Below, piece by piece: positions 23,199-33,151 of a DNA stretch of 64,000 nucleotides (its first letter is position 1; every line of letters begins with the position of its first letter). The notes below the pieces were generated by a model. The model did not search any database, was not told the origin of the DNA, and saw only the letters and a list, made by a program, of their open reading frames with translations. The translations under genes were made by a program, and so were the position numbers. Source of the stretch: Stenotrophomonas sp. 278 (GTDB taxonomy: Bacteria; Pseudomonadota; Gammaproteobacteria; Xanthomonadales; Xanthomonadaceae); contig NZ_RHPP01000005.1 of the NCBI RefSeq assembly GCF_003935715.1, forward strand, positions 1 to 64,000, written 5' to 3'.

Positions 23199-24470
23199 CT
23201 ACGAACGGTGGTCCACATCCTCCAGAGTCAAATAAGATGCGACGGCTCGAAGCGCCTCGCGATCAGCTTCGAAATCCATGGCCAATAGGCCGCGCTCCAA
23301 CGCGATGCGGGCATGCGCCTGTGATGCGACTCTTGTCGCTTCATTCGAGGACCCTGCCAACGCTGCGAAGGCCTTCTGCAGCCGGATACTGACCTCCAGG
23401 GACGCGGCGGCATCCCTGGCAATCGGAGTGAACGCGTCCTCAAACATGTCGCGTACGTCGAGACACTGCACGTGCACGCGCGGATACAGCACCTCGCCTG
23501 TCGCAGCGTCCCCTCCGTGGCTGGACCATGCACAGAGCAGCCTGACACATGTCCCGATGACGTCGATGCAGGTCCCAGGGTCGTTCACCGCAGGTGACAT
23601 GGCTCGCTGGGCAATTTCCGCAAGCACGACCAGCCCGAACCGTGGGTCATTTTCGATGGAGCGCGCGTCGCTAAAGGAAATGGCTGAGATCACTTTACTC
23701 TGTACTTCAGGAAGTAGATTTCCCTCGATGGCTATCAACGGACGGGTTGGGGTTGCGAACGTACCCGGCTGGCAGAGCAGATGAACGCGTAGATCATGTT
23801 CCTGCGCAATGGCGTTGATCCGCCCGACATCCACGTGTTCAACGTAGGCCACCTGATCGCCGACCAGCTGCACCGCCCCCTCTCCTACCCGAACCGCACT
23901 GGCTCCGCCGAGCGAAGGCTCCTCGGCGCGGCGCTTCATTGCCACTTGGGTCGCCCGCTCCACCAGATCGATGGTTTCGCCGACGCGGCCAAAGCGTGAG
24001 AACTGCTCGATAGCCCGGAGCAACGTCACTGTGATGACGATGATGACCGCGATAGTTGCCCCGAACAGTACAAGCCGGCCGCTATCTCCGTAGATGCCGG
24101 TGCTGAGCGCGATGAGGCCCACGATCGAGAACAGGAAGGCACCAATGAAGGTGGCCAGCGCACCTTGGGCCCGGGTGTCTTCGATCAGCAGGCGGGCCGC
24201 GCGCGGGGTGGCGCTGCTGGACGCGGACCCGTAGGCCGAGACCATGGTGGACAGCGAGAAGGTGGTGACCGTCAGCATCGACGCGGCAAGAATGCCAAGA
24301 ATGTTGCCGACGGAATCTGCGCCGATCCGCGCGGCAAGGCCGACGGGAATGAGGAACTTCAGGAACGCGCCCGCCAACGCCGTGATGATGCCTAGGGCGC
24401 CATACAGGGTCGAACGGAACCACATCCGCTTTGTAACTTTGCTGGCTGCAAGCCTCAATCTGGTGAGCAT
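23199..24470 (-). CDS. DUF2254 family membrane protein
   Basis: A 423-residue protein. The N-terminal half carries four membrane helices (about residues 15-35, 48-70, 100-125 and 133-155). The C-terminal half is soluble, with DDDP-like region DPRFGLVVLAEIAQRAMSPA and NDPGTCIDVIG, a conserved block of DUF2254. The function of the family is unknown; an ion-channel or sensor role has been suggested only from topology. It converges with the sulfide operon and is probably monocistronic. Confidence 0.82.
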   Translation of the reverse strand: MLTRLRLAASKVTKRMWFRSTLYGALGIITALAGAFLKFLIPVGLAARIGADSVGNILGILAASMLTVTTFSLSTMVSAYGSASSSATPRAARLLIEDTRAQGALATFIGAFLFSIVGLIALSTGIYGDSGRLVLFGATIAVIIVITVTLLRAIEQFSRFGRVGETIDLVERATQVAMKRRAEEPSLGGASAVRVGEGAVQLVGDQVAYVEHVDVGRINAIAQEHDLRVHLLCQPGTFATPTRPLIAIEGNLLPEVQSKVISAISFSDARSIENDPRFGLVVLAEIAQRAMSPAVNDPGTCIDVIGTCVRLLCAWSSHGGDAATGEVLYPRVHVQCLDVRDMFEDAFTPIARDAAASLEVSIRLQKAFAALAGSSNEATRVASQAHARIALERGLLAMDFEADREALRAVASYLTLEDVDHRS

Positions 24471-24592
24471 GGGCTACTTCCTGGGAAGTTCGACCATCAA
24501 TAGCACGGCCGGGCGCCGAGGCCACGTCAACGCAGGGTCATGCCCGACCCAAGGCAGATGCCGCTACTCCGGGCGGCATCTGTGTGCAGATT

Positions 24593-26571
24593 CTACGAGC
24601 GCACCTTGTCCAGGAACTGACGGTGGCGCTCGTATTGATCGAGCACATCGTGGATGAGTTGAACCTTGGTCCATCCCATGACGTCGTAGTCCTGCCCGCC
24701 CTCCCGCAGATAGACCTCCGCACGGTAATGACGGGTACCCTCGCTGACCGGCCGACGGGGATCCTGCAGGGCGAACGTCGGCGGCTCATAGGGCTGGGGC
24801 CGTACCGAGTAGAAGAAGTCCATCTCCTCGCCATGGCCAACCTGCAGCCACGCACGACCATCCTCCCCCTTGGAGACCTGGACCGGCAGATCCTGCTTGC
24901 GCAGCTCAGCCGCAACCTCTTCCAATGCTGGGATGACACGCTGCTCGATGAAGCCTGTCACCTCGATCTTCAACGGATTGTGCGCCAGCAGGCGCAGGCG
25001 CGCCCGCCAATCCTCGCTGGTACCCGGCAAGATACGTGCCTCGCGCAGGATCGAGCGCTTGGTTGCATCCAGATGCATGGCCTTCAGCAGTCCCCAGCAC
25101 ATCAGGATCATGACGATCGTAAATGGCAACGCACTGGCAATGGTGGCCGCCTGCAATGATTCCAAGCCGCCGGCCACCAGCAGGGCAATCGCAAGGCCGC
25201 CGACCAGCAGCGCCCAGAAGATCCGCTGCCAGACCGGCGATTCCTGCTCACCCTTCGAGGTAAGCATGTCGATTACCAGCGCACCGGAGTCCGCTGAGGT
25301 TACGAAGAACAGCGCAACCAGGATGACCGCCAGCGAAGAGGTCAGCATGGTCAGCGGCAGGTGCTCCAGAAACTCGAAGAGCGCCATCGAGCTGTCGGTT
25401 GAGACCGCCTGCACCAACTGCTGGATGCCCTCCGCCCGCACCATGTGCAACGCGGTGTTGCCGTAGATGGTCATCCAGAGGAATGTGAAGCCAAGCGGCA
25501 CAAGCAACACCCCCACCACGAACTCACGGACGGTGCGTCCACGTGAGATGCGCGCGATGAACATGCCAACGAAGGGCGACCAGGCAATCACCAGCCCCAG
25601 TAGAACAGCGTCCAGCCACCCAGCCAACCCGTGGGTTCGTAGGCATAAAGGTTGAAGGTCATCGAGAACAGCTGGGAAACGTACATGCCGGTGTTCTGCA
25701 CCAGTGCCTGCATCAGGTGCACGGTGGGTCCACAGACCAGCACGAAGGCCAGCAACGCTGCCGCCAGGATCATGTTGAGCTCGGACAGCCTGCGTACGCC
25801 GCTGTCCAGGCCAGCCACGACCGAGCCGGTCGCCACCAGTGTGATGACGGTGATCAAGCCAACCTGGACGAGCGTACTGACCTCCAGGCCGAACAGGTAG
25901 TTCAGGCCGGCGTTGATCTGCATGACGCCCAGCCCCAGCGAGGTGGCCAGGCCGAAGATGGTACCCAGCGCGGCGAACGTGTCTACAGCATGCCCCAACG
26001 GGCCGTGGATACGATCGCCGATGAGCGGATACAGTGCGGATCGGACACGCAGCGGGAGATTGTGCCGGTAGGCAAAGTACGCCAGCGACAGCGCTACCAC
26101 TGCGTAGATCGCCCATGCGTGGATGCCCCAGTGGAAGAAGGTGATGCGCATGGCCTGGCGGGCAGCTGCGGCCGACTCGGGCGAGCCGACCGGCGGCGTG
26201 GCGTAGTGCATGATGGGCTCGGCAACGCCGAAGAACATCAGACCGATGCCCATGCCGGCAGCGAACAACATGGCGAACCAGGAGCCGTAGCTGTAGTCCG
26301 GCGTACTGTGGTCAGGGCCGAGTTTGATGCGGCCGTAACTGCTGATGGCGACGCCGACGACGAAGACCAGGAAGCCGGCCACCGCAAGGATGGTGAACCA
26401 GCCTGCATCATTGGCAGCCCATGACTTGGCCGCGGTGAACCACCGCGTGGCTATATCGGGCGCGATGGCAGCAAGCGCCAGCAGCGCGATGACGATGGCT
26501 GCCGTGGGAATGAACACCTGCGGAAGGATCCGCTGGCGAACGGAGGGATGTTGCGGAGCCGTGCTCTGCAT
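24593..26571 (-). pseudogene. betT: BCCT family choline/betaine transporter, one-base frameshift
   Basis: A sodium- or proton-coupled transporter for choline, betaine or carnitine. The first 327 codons (from the ATG at 26571, with Shine-Dalgarno GGAGG) contain the BCCT helices, including SYGSWFAMLFAAGMGIGLMF. At about 25589 the conserved WTLFYWGWWIAWSPFVGMF reads WTLFYWGW followed by TGA. Deletion of one G in TGGTGGATT explains this exactly, since the other frame resumes IAWSPFVGMFIARISRGRT and runs to 24593. The combined length of about 658 residues and the cytoplasmic C-terminal domain fit BetT. The full protein cannot be made unless the ribosome shifts or the base is a sequencing error. 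Confidence 0.87.
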
Positions 26572-26622
26572 GGATACCTCCGTGTTGTTGGGTGAAGAAG
26601 CCTCTGGCTTGCGCGAGGCCGA

Positions 26623-27720
26623 TCAGAAGTAGAAGCCGATGTTGAAGTTCAGCCGTGAATGCCAGCGGGAAGGACCTCCCTCGTCGATGCCGATACCATC
26701 ACCACCGGCAAACCACATGTTGCGGCCAGCGATCCAGTCGACATAGGTGAGCATGATGCCTTTCTGCAGGCTGCAACCGGTCACGTTCTGCCACGAATCA
26801 CGAAGGCCCGCGCGGTGCCCGACCGGGCGGGTCATGCTGAGGTTGTTATAGCAGGTGATGTCATCCAGCCAGCCCTTCTGGCCGAACGAATAGGCGATGT
26901 TGGCGCTTGGCACATCGGCCTGCGCTGCAACCTGGAAGGGGGATTGGAACGCCGACATTGCGATGCGATCTCCGGGCACGGCATACCGGTACCGCGCCCA
27001 CTGCAACTGCGCGGTCCAACCATCGCGCTGCCACTGTGCGTGGAGGGCCGCGCCCTGATGACCGTAGTGACGCCGTGTCTGAGTGTTCTGCACCTTGCCA
27101 GCAAACGCTGATGCGCCCAGCAACAGCTCGCCGCCGCCCCAGGCGCGCGCGCGCTCCACGCGTGCATGCAGTCGTTGCCGCTCACGATACGGCAACGCCT
27201 CGGTCTGCGCGACATCAAAGGAGTAGCGATCATAGCGAGCCCCGGACCCGTATTCGTCTCCGGAGAACCAGCCGAGATGCCAGGTCGTGCTGCCGGTGCG
27301 GTGAATCACTACAAGGCCCGGATCGTAATCATCCTCAATGCCCAAGTAGTAGCCGGAGCCGAACCAGAAGCTCTGCGAAACGGTAGGGAGCAGCCCGAAC
27401 GGGACTTGCTGGATACCTGCCTTGAGCTGGGTAGCATCGGAGAACTGCCAGCCCGCGTAGGCGTGATGCACGGCGTCGAAGCCATCGTACCAGCGGTATT
27501 GGGCAGAGAAGGAAAACGGTCCGGTTCCAGCGTCAAGGTCTGCACGCAGCAGTTCAAGCTGCAGGCGGCTGGTCGGCCCGTAGTCGAGCCAGCCATAGTT
27601 GAACCTGACGGCGCCTCCTGGATCAAAGTAAGGATCTCTATGGAGGTTATCCTCAGAAGCATCTGCAGCCAGCGAAGTTCCCGCCAACGCGGCAGCGACA
27701 ATGAAGGGAATTGATCTCAC
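26623..27720 (-). CDS. Outer-membrane porin-like beta-barrel protein
   Basis: A 365-residue protein with a signal peptide (MRSIPFIVAAALAGTSLAAD). The mature part has alternating aromatic/aliphatic strands, for example FSFSAQYRWYDGF and AQLQWARYRYAVPG, and ends in LNFNIGFYF, the C-terminal Phe motif of outer-membrane barrels. It resembles OprP/O-type or carbohydrate porins, but I cannot tell the substrate. The start is GTG at 27720. It precedes the BCCT pseudogene in the same direction by 52 bases, so the pair may once have imported the same solute. Confidence 0.75.
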   Translation of the reverse strand: MRSIPFIVAAALAGTSLAADASEDNLHRDPYFDPGGAVRFNYGWLDYGPTSRLQLELLRADLDAGTGPFSFSAQYRWYDGFDAVHHAYAGWQFSDATQLKAGIQQVPFGLLPTVSQSFWFGSGYYLGIEDDYDPGLVVIHRTGSTTWHLGWFSGDEYGSGARYDRYSFDVAQTEALPYRERQRLHARVERARAWGGGELLLGASAFAGKVQNTQTRRHYGHQGAALHAQWQRDGWTAQLQWARYRYAVPGDRIAMSAFQSPFQVAAQADVPSANIAYSFGQKGWLDDITCYNNLSMTRPVGHRAGLRDSWQNVTGCSLQKGIMLTYVDWIAGRNMWFAGGDGIGIDEGGPSRWHSRLNFNIGFYF

Positions 27721-28018
27721 GGTTATGCGCCTTGCCTCCCTGATCTGCTACGGAAAGCGCTTGAGTCTAACGTCGATTCATCCAATGCCTCAAACTGGCG
27801 ATCTCAAAGAATTCTTGGCGGGACCACAGCAATCACTCACGGCGCATCTTTAGTCCTCAGGTCCATATGCCACGTGAAAATCATGTGCAGTGAGAGAGTA
27901 GCTAACACGATAAACTTCTTAGTAGTCGATCCTGAGATTGAGCGACTCATAGTGGACATGGAGTGACACGCAATGTCATTTGAGAATAGGCTAGGGCCTC
28001 GACATCGGGGAAGAATTC
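27721..28018. other. A+T-richer intergenic region before the island H-NS gene
   Basis: Nearly 300 bases with no credible frame. It is visibly richer in A and T than its surroundings and probably holds the divergent promoters of the porin and H-NS genes. Confidence 0.45.
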
Positions 28019-28387
28019 ATGACTATTGATATCAGCGGCCTTTCTGCCAAGGAACTTCGCTCACTGATTGCTCAGGCGGAGAAGCAGCAGTCCAAAGTGC
28101 TGTCACGCCCTAAGGCCACAGCGATGCGCGCCAAGATCAACAAGTACGTCAAGGATCATGGATACACGATAGAGGAACTCTACGGCGCTTCAGTGATCGT
28201 GCCCTCCGAAACCGCCAAGAAGCGAGGTGATCGGAGGCCTGCCAAATCGACAGTGCCCAAGATCGCTCCCAAGTACCGCAATCCTGCAGTGCGCGGCCAG
28301 ACGTGGTCCGGTCGAGGGCGGCAACCGCGATGGATAGCCGAGCTGGTAGCAAGCGGAAAATCACTGAATGACTTCCTGATCAAGTAG
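28019..28387 (+). CDS. H-NS family nucleoid protein, island copy
   Basis: A 122-residue protein. The helical N-terminus MTIDISGLSAKELRSLIAQA and YTIEELYG parallel the chromosomal homologue at 12620. The DNA-binding end KYRNPAVRGQTWSGRGRQPR keeps the W-S-G-R-G-x-x-P-R core. It lacks the extended basic C-terminal tail of the chromosomal copy. Mobile elements often carry an H-NS homologue that hides their genes from, or interferes with, host silencing; that role is inferred here from location. Confidence 0.9.
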   Translation: MTIDISGLSAKELRSLIAQAEKQQSKVLSRPKATAMRAKINKYVKDHGYTIEELYGASVIVPSETAKKRGDRRPAKSTVPKIAPKYRNPAVRGQTWSGRGRQPRWIAELVASGKSLNDFLIK

Positions 28388-28900
28388 TGATAGCGAGGTA
28401 GCCGCACACCGGTACCGCAGCAAGTCCTGAGAATCATTAGTCATCAGATCGAACAGGATGCTGGTGCGCGGAATGCCCTGCCAGGTAGGCGATCAAAGAT
28501 TTCAGCTAGTCGCAGTTGATGTGACAGCGGGCGAACAGCAGGCGCTCCCCTTGCCTTTGGAGAGTGGGCTCAGGCAGCAATGATTGCAGTATCCACTTCT
28601 GGCCGACAGCTGCCGTCCGATCTGGCAGGATCCGATTCCTAGCGGGGATTCGACGCTGCCCGGGCCCTGCGTGTGGCGTGCAACCGCTCCGGGCGTCAGG
28701 CAGCCCGATCAGCCCCATGCCGAGCGGGCCGCCGATGCGCGGGCTCACCTAACTTCCCCCGGACCATTCAGCCAACTCCATTGTGAGCATGACTCTTTGC
28801 ACTGTCGTGCCCGGGTGCCTGGGCCTAAGGTTGCCGGCCGGCATCGGTTCCGTCGGCACTCGCCAATCCATTTTCCAGACGACCTGGCCCAGGGAAATCC
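28388..28900. other. Gene-free stretch upstream of the serine hydrolase
   Basis: About 510 bases. Short frames exist in several phases but none has a ribosome site, a recognisable domain or a consistent codon pattern. No repeat was identified. Confidence 0.45.
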
Positions 28901-30016
28901 ATGCTGCCTGCACTCTTGCGCACCGCCTTGCTGACCGTTGCCCTGTCGGCATGGCTTCCAGCCCAGGCGCTTGCGGCCGGTTCTCTTAAGGAAGCCAACA
29001 GCAAGGCCAGGGCCTTCATCCAGCAGGCCATGCAGAAGCAGCGGATTCCGGGCCTCCAGCTGGCAGTGGTGCAAAACGGGAAAGTAGTGCTGCTGGAGAA
29101 CTACGGGTTCGCCAATGTCGAGAACCGGGTGCCTGTTACTGGCAAGACGCTGTTCCCGATCAACTCGGCCACCAAGTCGTTCACCGGCGTAGCCATGATG
29201 CAACTGGTCCAGGACGGACGGGTGGATCTGGACGCCCCCTTGTCACGCTATTTGGACGATGTGCCCGCGACCTGGCGTGGGGTGCGGATCCGGCAGCTGC
29301 TGGGGCATACATCAGGCCTTCCGGAGATCATCGACTCGCAGGGGGCCTTTGGCGGTGCGACGGAGCCGGAGGCATGGAGCGCGGTCGAGGCTCGGCCTCT
29401 GGAGGTATCGCCAGGCGAACAGTTCTCGTACAACCAGACCAACTACGGCCTGCTGTCGCGGATCATCGTCAAGTTGAGCGGGCAACCATACGAGCGATTC
29501 GTGACGCAGCGACAGTTCGATGTGGCGGGCATGCCCTCTACCACGTTCGGTGACAGCTATGACCTGGTTGCCGGAGCCGCCACGATCTACAGCTGGTCGC
29601 CGCGGGGCTCGCTGGCACCGGACGATGGTGAGCGCCTGTCGCATTGGATTTATGAAATGCCCTACAGCCTGTGGGCGGGTGGCGGAATCCAGACGACGGC
29701 CGAAGAGCTGCCGCGCTGGATCATTGCGCTGTCGCAGGACCAGTTGATTGATGATGCACATGTCCAGCGCATGTGGCAGCAAGAGCCACTGAACAGCGGG
29801 GCGAAAAGCGATTGGGCCTTAGGCTGGCCGGTTTTGAAGGCTGATCGCCCGCGCCAGGTCGCAGGCATTGGCGGTGCCCGCGCGGCATTCGTCGTCTACC
29901 CGGACGAAGACTTGGCCGTGATCGTGCTGACCAATCTTGCCGGTGCGAACCCGCAGCGGTTTGTTCGACGCATCGGCGAGTTCTACCAGTCGCGGGCGAA
30001 CGACTCCACCCATTGA
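28901..30016 (+). CDS. Exported serine hydrolase, class C beta-lactamase/PBP4* family
   Basis: A 371-residue protein with a signal peptide (MLPALLRTALLTVALSAWLPAQALA). The penicillin-binding fold shows the nucleophile motif SATKSFTG (SxxK) and a YNQTNYG motif in the YxN position. A glycine-rich end GIGGARAAFVVYPDEDL takes the place of KTG. Such proteins hydrolyse esters, D-amino-acid peptides or occasionally beta-lactams; the sequence does not decide. It is followed 169 bases later by a second family member in the same direction. A copy of the dispersed palindrome lies between them. Confidence 0.87.
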   Translation: MLPALLRTALLTVALSAWLPAQALAAGSLKEANSKARAFIQQAMQKQRIPGLQLAVVQNGKVVLLENYGFANVENRVPVTGKTLFPINSATKSFTGVAMMQLVQDGRVDLDAPLSRYLDDVPATWRGVRIRQLLGHTSGLPEIIDSQGAFGGATEPEAWSAVEARPLEVSPGEQFSYNQTNYGLLSRIIVKLSGQPYERFVTQRQFDVAGMPSTTFGDSYDLVAGAATIYSWSPRGSLAPDDGERLSHWIYEMPYSLWAGGGIQTTAEELPRWIIALSQDQLIDDAHVQRMWQQEPLNSGAKSDWALGWPVLKADRPRQVAGIGGARAAFVVYPDEDLAVIVLTNLAGANPQRFVRRIGEFYQSRANDSTH

Positions 30017-30039
30017 TGCCGACGAAGCTCCGGGACGAC

Positions 30040-30064
30040 GTGTGCTTTCGGCACGAAGCGGACG
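30040..30064. repeat. Dispersed palindrome, copy 2
   Basis: Reads TGTGCTTTCGGCACGAAGCG followed by GACGT. It is a member of the CCGCTT/AAGCGG family, lying between the two serine hydrolase genes. Confidence 0.55.
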
Positions 30065-30185
30065 TCCACACGCACACCTTCTGGCTGGCGCCAGGGGCGG
30101 CCGCCGCGAGAACAGGGACAGGTGTGCGGCCCTCGGTGTTCGGCTATCTTGAGAGTTCTTGCCAAAACCCTTCAAGCACAGACGC

Positions 30186-31358
30186 ATGCAAGCGATTTCG
30201 AGGATTGTTCGAAACGGGCGGTGGCTCAACTACTTCGTATTGTCCGTCGTGTTCTTGGCTGCCGGCTGCAAGGGCGAGCATGTGCCGGCAAAGGATCTCG
30301 GGGCGGACCTCGATGAGGTGGCCGCAACACTGATACAGCAGCCGTTGCTCCACTCAACCTCGATCGCAGTCGTATATCGGGGCCAGGAATTCATCCGTCA
30401 TCGCGGCAACATGGAAGCCGGCAGGCTGAGCCCTCCGACCGACGCGACCCTCTACGAAATCGGTTCGTTGAGCAAGACCATGGCAGGGACCCTGATGGCC
30501 AATGCCGTCCTGGAGCGCAGGCTGGGGCTGGACGACGATGTCCGGAAGTATCTGCACGGCAATTATCCGAACCTGCAGTACAAGGGCGACCCCATCCGCA
30601 TCCGTCACCTGCTGTCGCATACGAGCGGTCTTCCGAACATGTTGCCGGAACGCGCGAACACGGTGCTCGCGGACTTCACCGATCAGCGTACGCCTCGTGA
30701 ACTCAATGCCATTTACGCCGGCTATGGCAAGGCGGATTTCTTCAGGGACCTGCATGCCGTCGAGATTCACCAGGTGCCCGGAAAGGATTACGCCTACTCC
30801 AGTGCTGGAACCCAACTGGCGGCGCATATTCTGGAGACGGTTTACAAGAGCGACTATGAGTCGCTGTTACGCGAATTCTTCCGCGATTCCGCGGCAATGG
30901 CGGACCTCAGAATCAGGCTGGGCGATGCTGAGGCGCCCCGGCTTGCGGTCGGCTACCACAGTGACAACGCGGTACCGACCTCGCCCATGCCGGAGTTGCC
31001 TTGGGGAGCATCGGGGAACGTAAAGGCGACCGTTCCGGAAATGGTGAAGTTCCTCAAGTTCCAGCTGGCCGGTGGGCCCGTCGTGACGGAATCACGCCGT
31101 ACTCTTGTCGAATTCGATTCCGAGTTCAGCATCGGCTATTTCTGGAACATCGTCGGCGGCGACCACTTGAAGGGCACCTACTATGCCCATCATGGTGGTG
31201 TGCCCCGCTCGCAGTGCTATATCTACATCATGCCGAAGTATGACCTTGGCATTTTCGTCATCACCAACCAGAGCGGCGACAAGACTGCCCACGCCATGGA
31301 GGCGGCGATCAATACACTGGTCGAGAGAATAGCCGCGCGAGATAACATCTCTAGCTAG
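30186..31358 (+). CDS. Lipoprotein serine hydrolase, class C beta-lactamase-like
   Basis: A 390-residue protein from the ATG at 30186; the longer frame begins with TTG at 30159. The N-terminus has a lipoprotein signal ending in VFLAAGC. The catalytic SxxK is in EIGSLSKTMAGTLMA and the YxS motif in DYAYSSAGTQLAA. The end carries HHGGVPRSQCYIYI in place of KTG. It belongs to the same broad family as its upstream neighbour but differs clearly in sequence, so recent tandem duplication is unlikely. The substrate is unknown. Confidence 0.85.
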   Translation: MQAISRIVRNGRWLNYFVLSVVFLAAGCKGEHVPAKDLGADLDEVAATLIQQPLLHSTSIAVVYRGQEFIRHRGNMEAGRLSPPTDATLYEIGSLSKTMAGTLMANAVLERRLGLDDDVRKYLHGNYPNLQYKGDPIRIRHLLSHTSGLPNMLPERANTVLADFTDQRTPRELNAIYAGYGKADFFRDLHAVEIHQVPGKDYAYSSAGTQLAAHILETVYKSDYESLLREFFRDSAAMADLRIRLGDAEAPRLAVGYHSDNAVPTSPMPELPWGASGNVKATVPEMVKFLKFQLAGGPVVTESRRTLVEFDSEFSIGYFWNIVGGDHLKGTYYAHHGGVPRSQCYIYIMPKYDLGIFVITNQSGDKTAHAMEAAINTLVERIAARDNISS

Positions 31359-31408
31359 GGCCTGTCACGTTCGCGTCCTGCGACTCGACTTGACCGAGGG
31401 ATTGTGAA

Positions 31409-31436
31409 TGACCGCTGCTGGCCAGAAGCAGACGTT
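31409..31436. repeat. Dispersed palindrome, copy 3
   Basis: Reads TGACCGCTGCTGGCCAGAAG then CAGACGTT. It lies between the lipoprotein hydrolase and chrA. Confidence 0.65.
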
Positions 31437-31476
31437 ATGTTGTGCTGCAGAGGCGCGCCTGATTGACCTGGCGGCG

Positions 31477-32679
31477 TTACCGTGGCAGGGCCCAGGTCGT
31501 CATGGCAGCCAGCAACACAACCAAGATCGGCGGTGTACGCGCGAGGGCCAGTAGCCCGAACGCAACCAGCGCCATCGCGGCATCCCATCGGTCATGGATC
31601 GCACTCGTCCACACCGGGTTGTACAACGCAGCCAGCAGAATCCCGACCACCCCGGTGTTGACGCCAGCAATCGAAGCTTGCAAAGCCTTTCGGTGGCGCA
31701 GGGCCTCCCAGAACGGCAGCGCCCCCACGAGCACAAGAAAGGCTGGCAGGAAAATGACTGCCAACAGCACAAGGCCTCCAAGCCAGCCACCCAGCGGCCC
31801 CTTGGCCAGGGCTCCCAAGTACGCCGCGAAAGTGAAGAGAGGGCCTGGCACCGCCTGCGCCGCACCGTACCCAGCGAGCAGATCCGCAGTGGTCACCGTG
31901 CCGCTTTGGACAACCGCGGTCTGCAGCAACGGCAGTACGACATGGCCGCCGCCAAAGACCAAGGCACCAGCACGGTACGTCCCCTCCAACAGCACAGCCA
32001 ACGGGGAGCCACTAGCCACCACCCACACAGGCAGCAGAACAAGCGGCAGCACCAACAGCATCAGCGCTACCGAGCCCGTTCTTCGCGAGACGGGATAGCT
32101 GCAAGCGAACTGGCCCTGGGCAGGCTCGATTTTCAGCGCCCAGCGACCGAGCAGGCCGCTGCAGATGATCACCACCATCTGGCCGAAGACCGAGGGCAGT
32201 GCTAGCGTCAATACGGCGGCGACAAGCGCCATCCCTGCCCGCAGGCGGTCCGGGCATAGGGTCCGGGCCATTCCCCATACAGCCTGCGCCACCACGGCAA
32301 CTGCAACGATCTTCAGGCCATGCAGCCAACCGGATTCGAGGATGCCTTGGTATCGAGCAACGCCAAATCCGAACAGGATCATCAGTACGGCCGATGGCAG
32401 GGTAAAACCTGCCCAGGCGGCCAGCAGGCCAAGCCAGCCGGCGCGAGCCAAGCCCAGCGCCATCCCAACCTGGCTGCTGGCTGGGCCTGGCAGTAACTGG
32501 CACAAGGCCACCAGATCCGAGTAGCTACGGTCCGTCAGCCACCGGCGGCGCTCGACAAACTCGAGGCGGAAGTAGCTCAGATGGGCGATCGGGCCGCCGA
32601 ACGAGGTCAGTCCCAGTCGTAGGAACACCAGGAAGACACGCCACGCACTTTCGCTTTTTGCGGGATGGAGCGTCGGCAT
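31477..32679 (-). CDS. chrA: Chromate transporter, CHR family
   Basis: A 400-residue inner-membrane protein that expels chromate. It has two homologous halves, each with a CHR domain. The first contains LRLGLTSFGGPIAHLSYFR and the LLPGPASSQ motif. The second contains GALVFGGGHVVLPLL and QAVPGPLFTFAAYLGA. Eleven to twelve membrane segments are likely. It starts 23 bases after the end of arsC in the same direction, so arsH-arsC-chrA probably forms one metal-resistance operon. Confidence 0.93.
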   Translation of the reverse strand: MPTLHPAKSESAWRVFLVFLRLGLTSFGGPIAHLSYFRLEFVERRRWLTDRSYSDLVALCQLLPGPASSQVGMALGLARAGWLGLLAAWAGFTLPSAVLMILFGFGVARYQGILESGWLHGLKIVAVAVVAQAVWGMARTLCPDRLRAGMALVAAVLTLALPSVFGQMVVIICSGLLGRWALKIEPAQGQFACSYPVSRRTGSVALMLLVLPLVLLPVWVVASGSPLAVLLEGTYRAGALVFGGGHVVLPLLQTAVVQSGTVTTADLLAGYGAAQAVPGPLFTFAAYLGALAKGPLGGWLGGLVLLAVIFLPAFLVLVGALPFWEALRHRKALQASIAGVNTGVVGILLAALYNPVWTSAIHDRWDAAMALVAFGLLALARTPPILVVLLAAMTTWALPR

Positions 32680-32701
32680 GGGGCAGGATCTCCGGTTGTT
32701 C

Positions 32702-33151
32702 TCAAAGGCGGCCAGCCCGGCCCAGCACCCAGACTAGGTCGCCGGGCTTCCCCTGTGCTCGGCCACCAACTCTCCATCTTCCTTCCGGAATGGTCCGGGA
32801 AGCTTCGGCAGGATCCAGCACCAGTTCGGAAGGGCGGCACAGGCGCGTGCCATTATCGGTTTGCACGAAAGGACGATTGATGAGTATTGGGTGCGCCAGC
32901 ATGGCATCAAGCAGCGCGTCGTCGCTCAGTGCCGCATCGCCCAGTGCCAGCTCGTCATAAGGAGTGCCCTTCTGCCGGAGGGCGTCGCGCACGCTCAAGC
33001 CCGCGGCCCTGATGAGGTCGACCAGGCGCGCGCGGCTGGGCGGGTGGGCCAGGTAGTCGATCACTTCCGGCTCGATCCCGGCGAAGCGGATCATCGCCAG
33101 GGTGTTGCGCGAGGTGCCGCACTTGGGGTTGTGGTAGATGACCGCGTTCAC
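32702..33151 (-). CDS. arsC: Arsenate reductase, glutaredoxin-dependent type
   Basis: A 149-residue enzyme that reduces arsenate to arsenite with glutathione and glutaredoxin. The active site is [16 protein letters not shown], with the catalytic Cys near residue 11, and [15 protein letters not shown] lies in the arsenate-binding region. The start is GTG at 33151, overlapping the arsH stop by four bases (GTGA). Longer frames in this phase are shadows of arsH. A second, thioredoxin-type arsC lies across the divergent promoter at 34268. Confidence 0.93.
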   Translation of the reverse strand: MNAVIYHNPKCGTSRNTLAMIRFAGIEPEVIDYLAHPPSRARLVDLIRAAGLSVRDALRQKGTPYDELALGDAALSDDALLDAMLAHPILINRPFVQTDNGTRLCRPSELVLDPAEASRTIPEGRWRVGGRAQGKPGDLVWVLGRAGRL

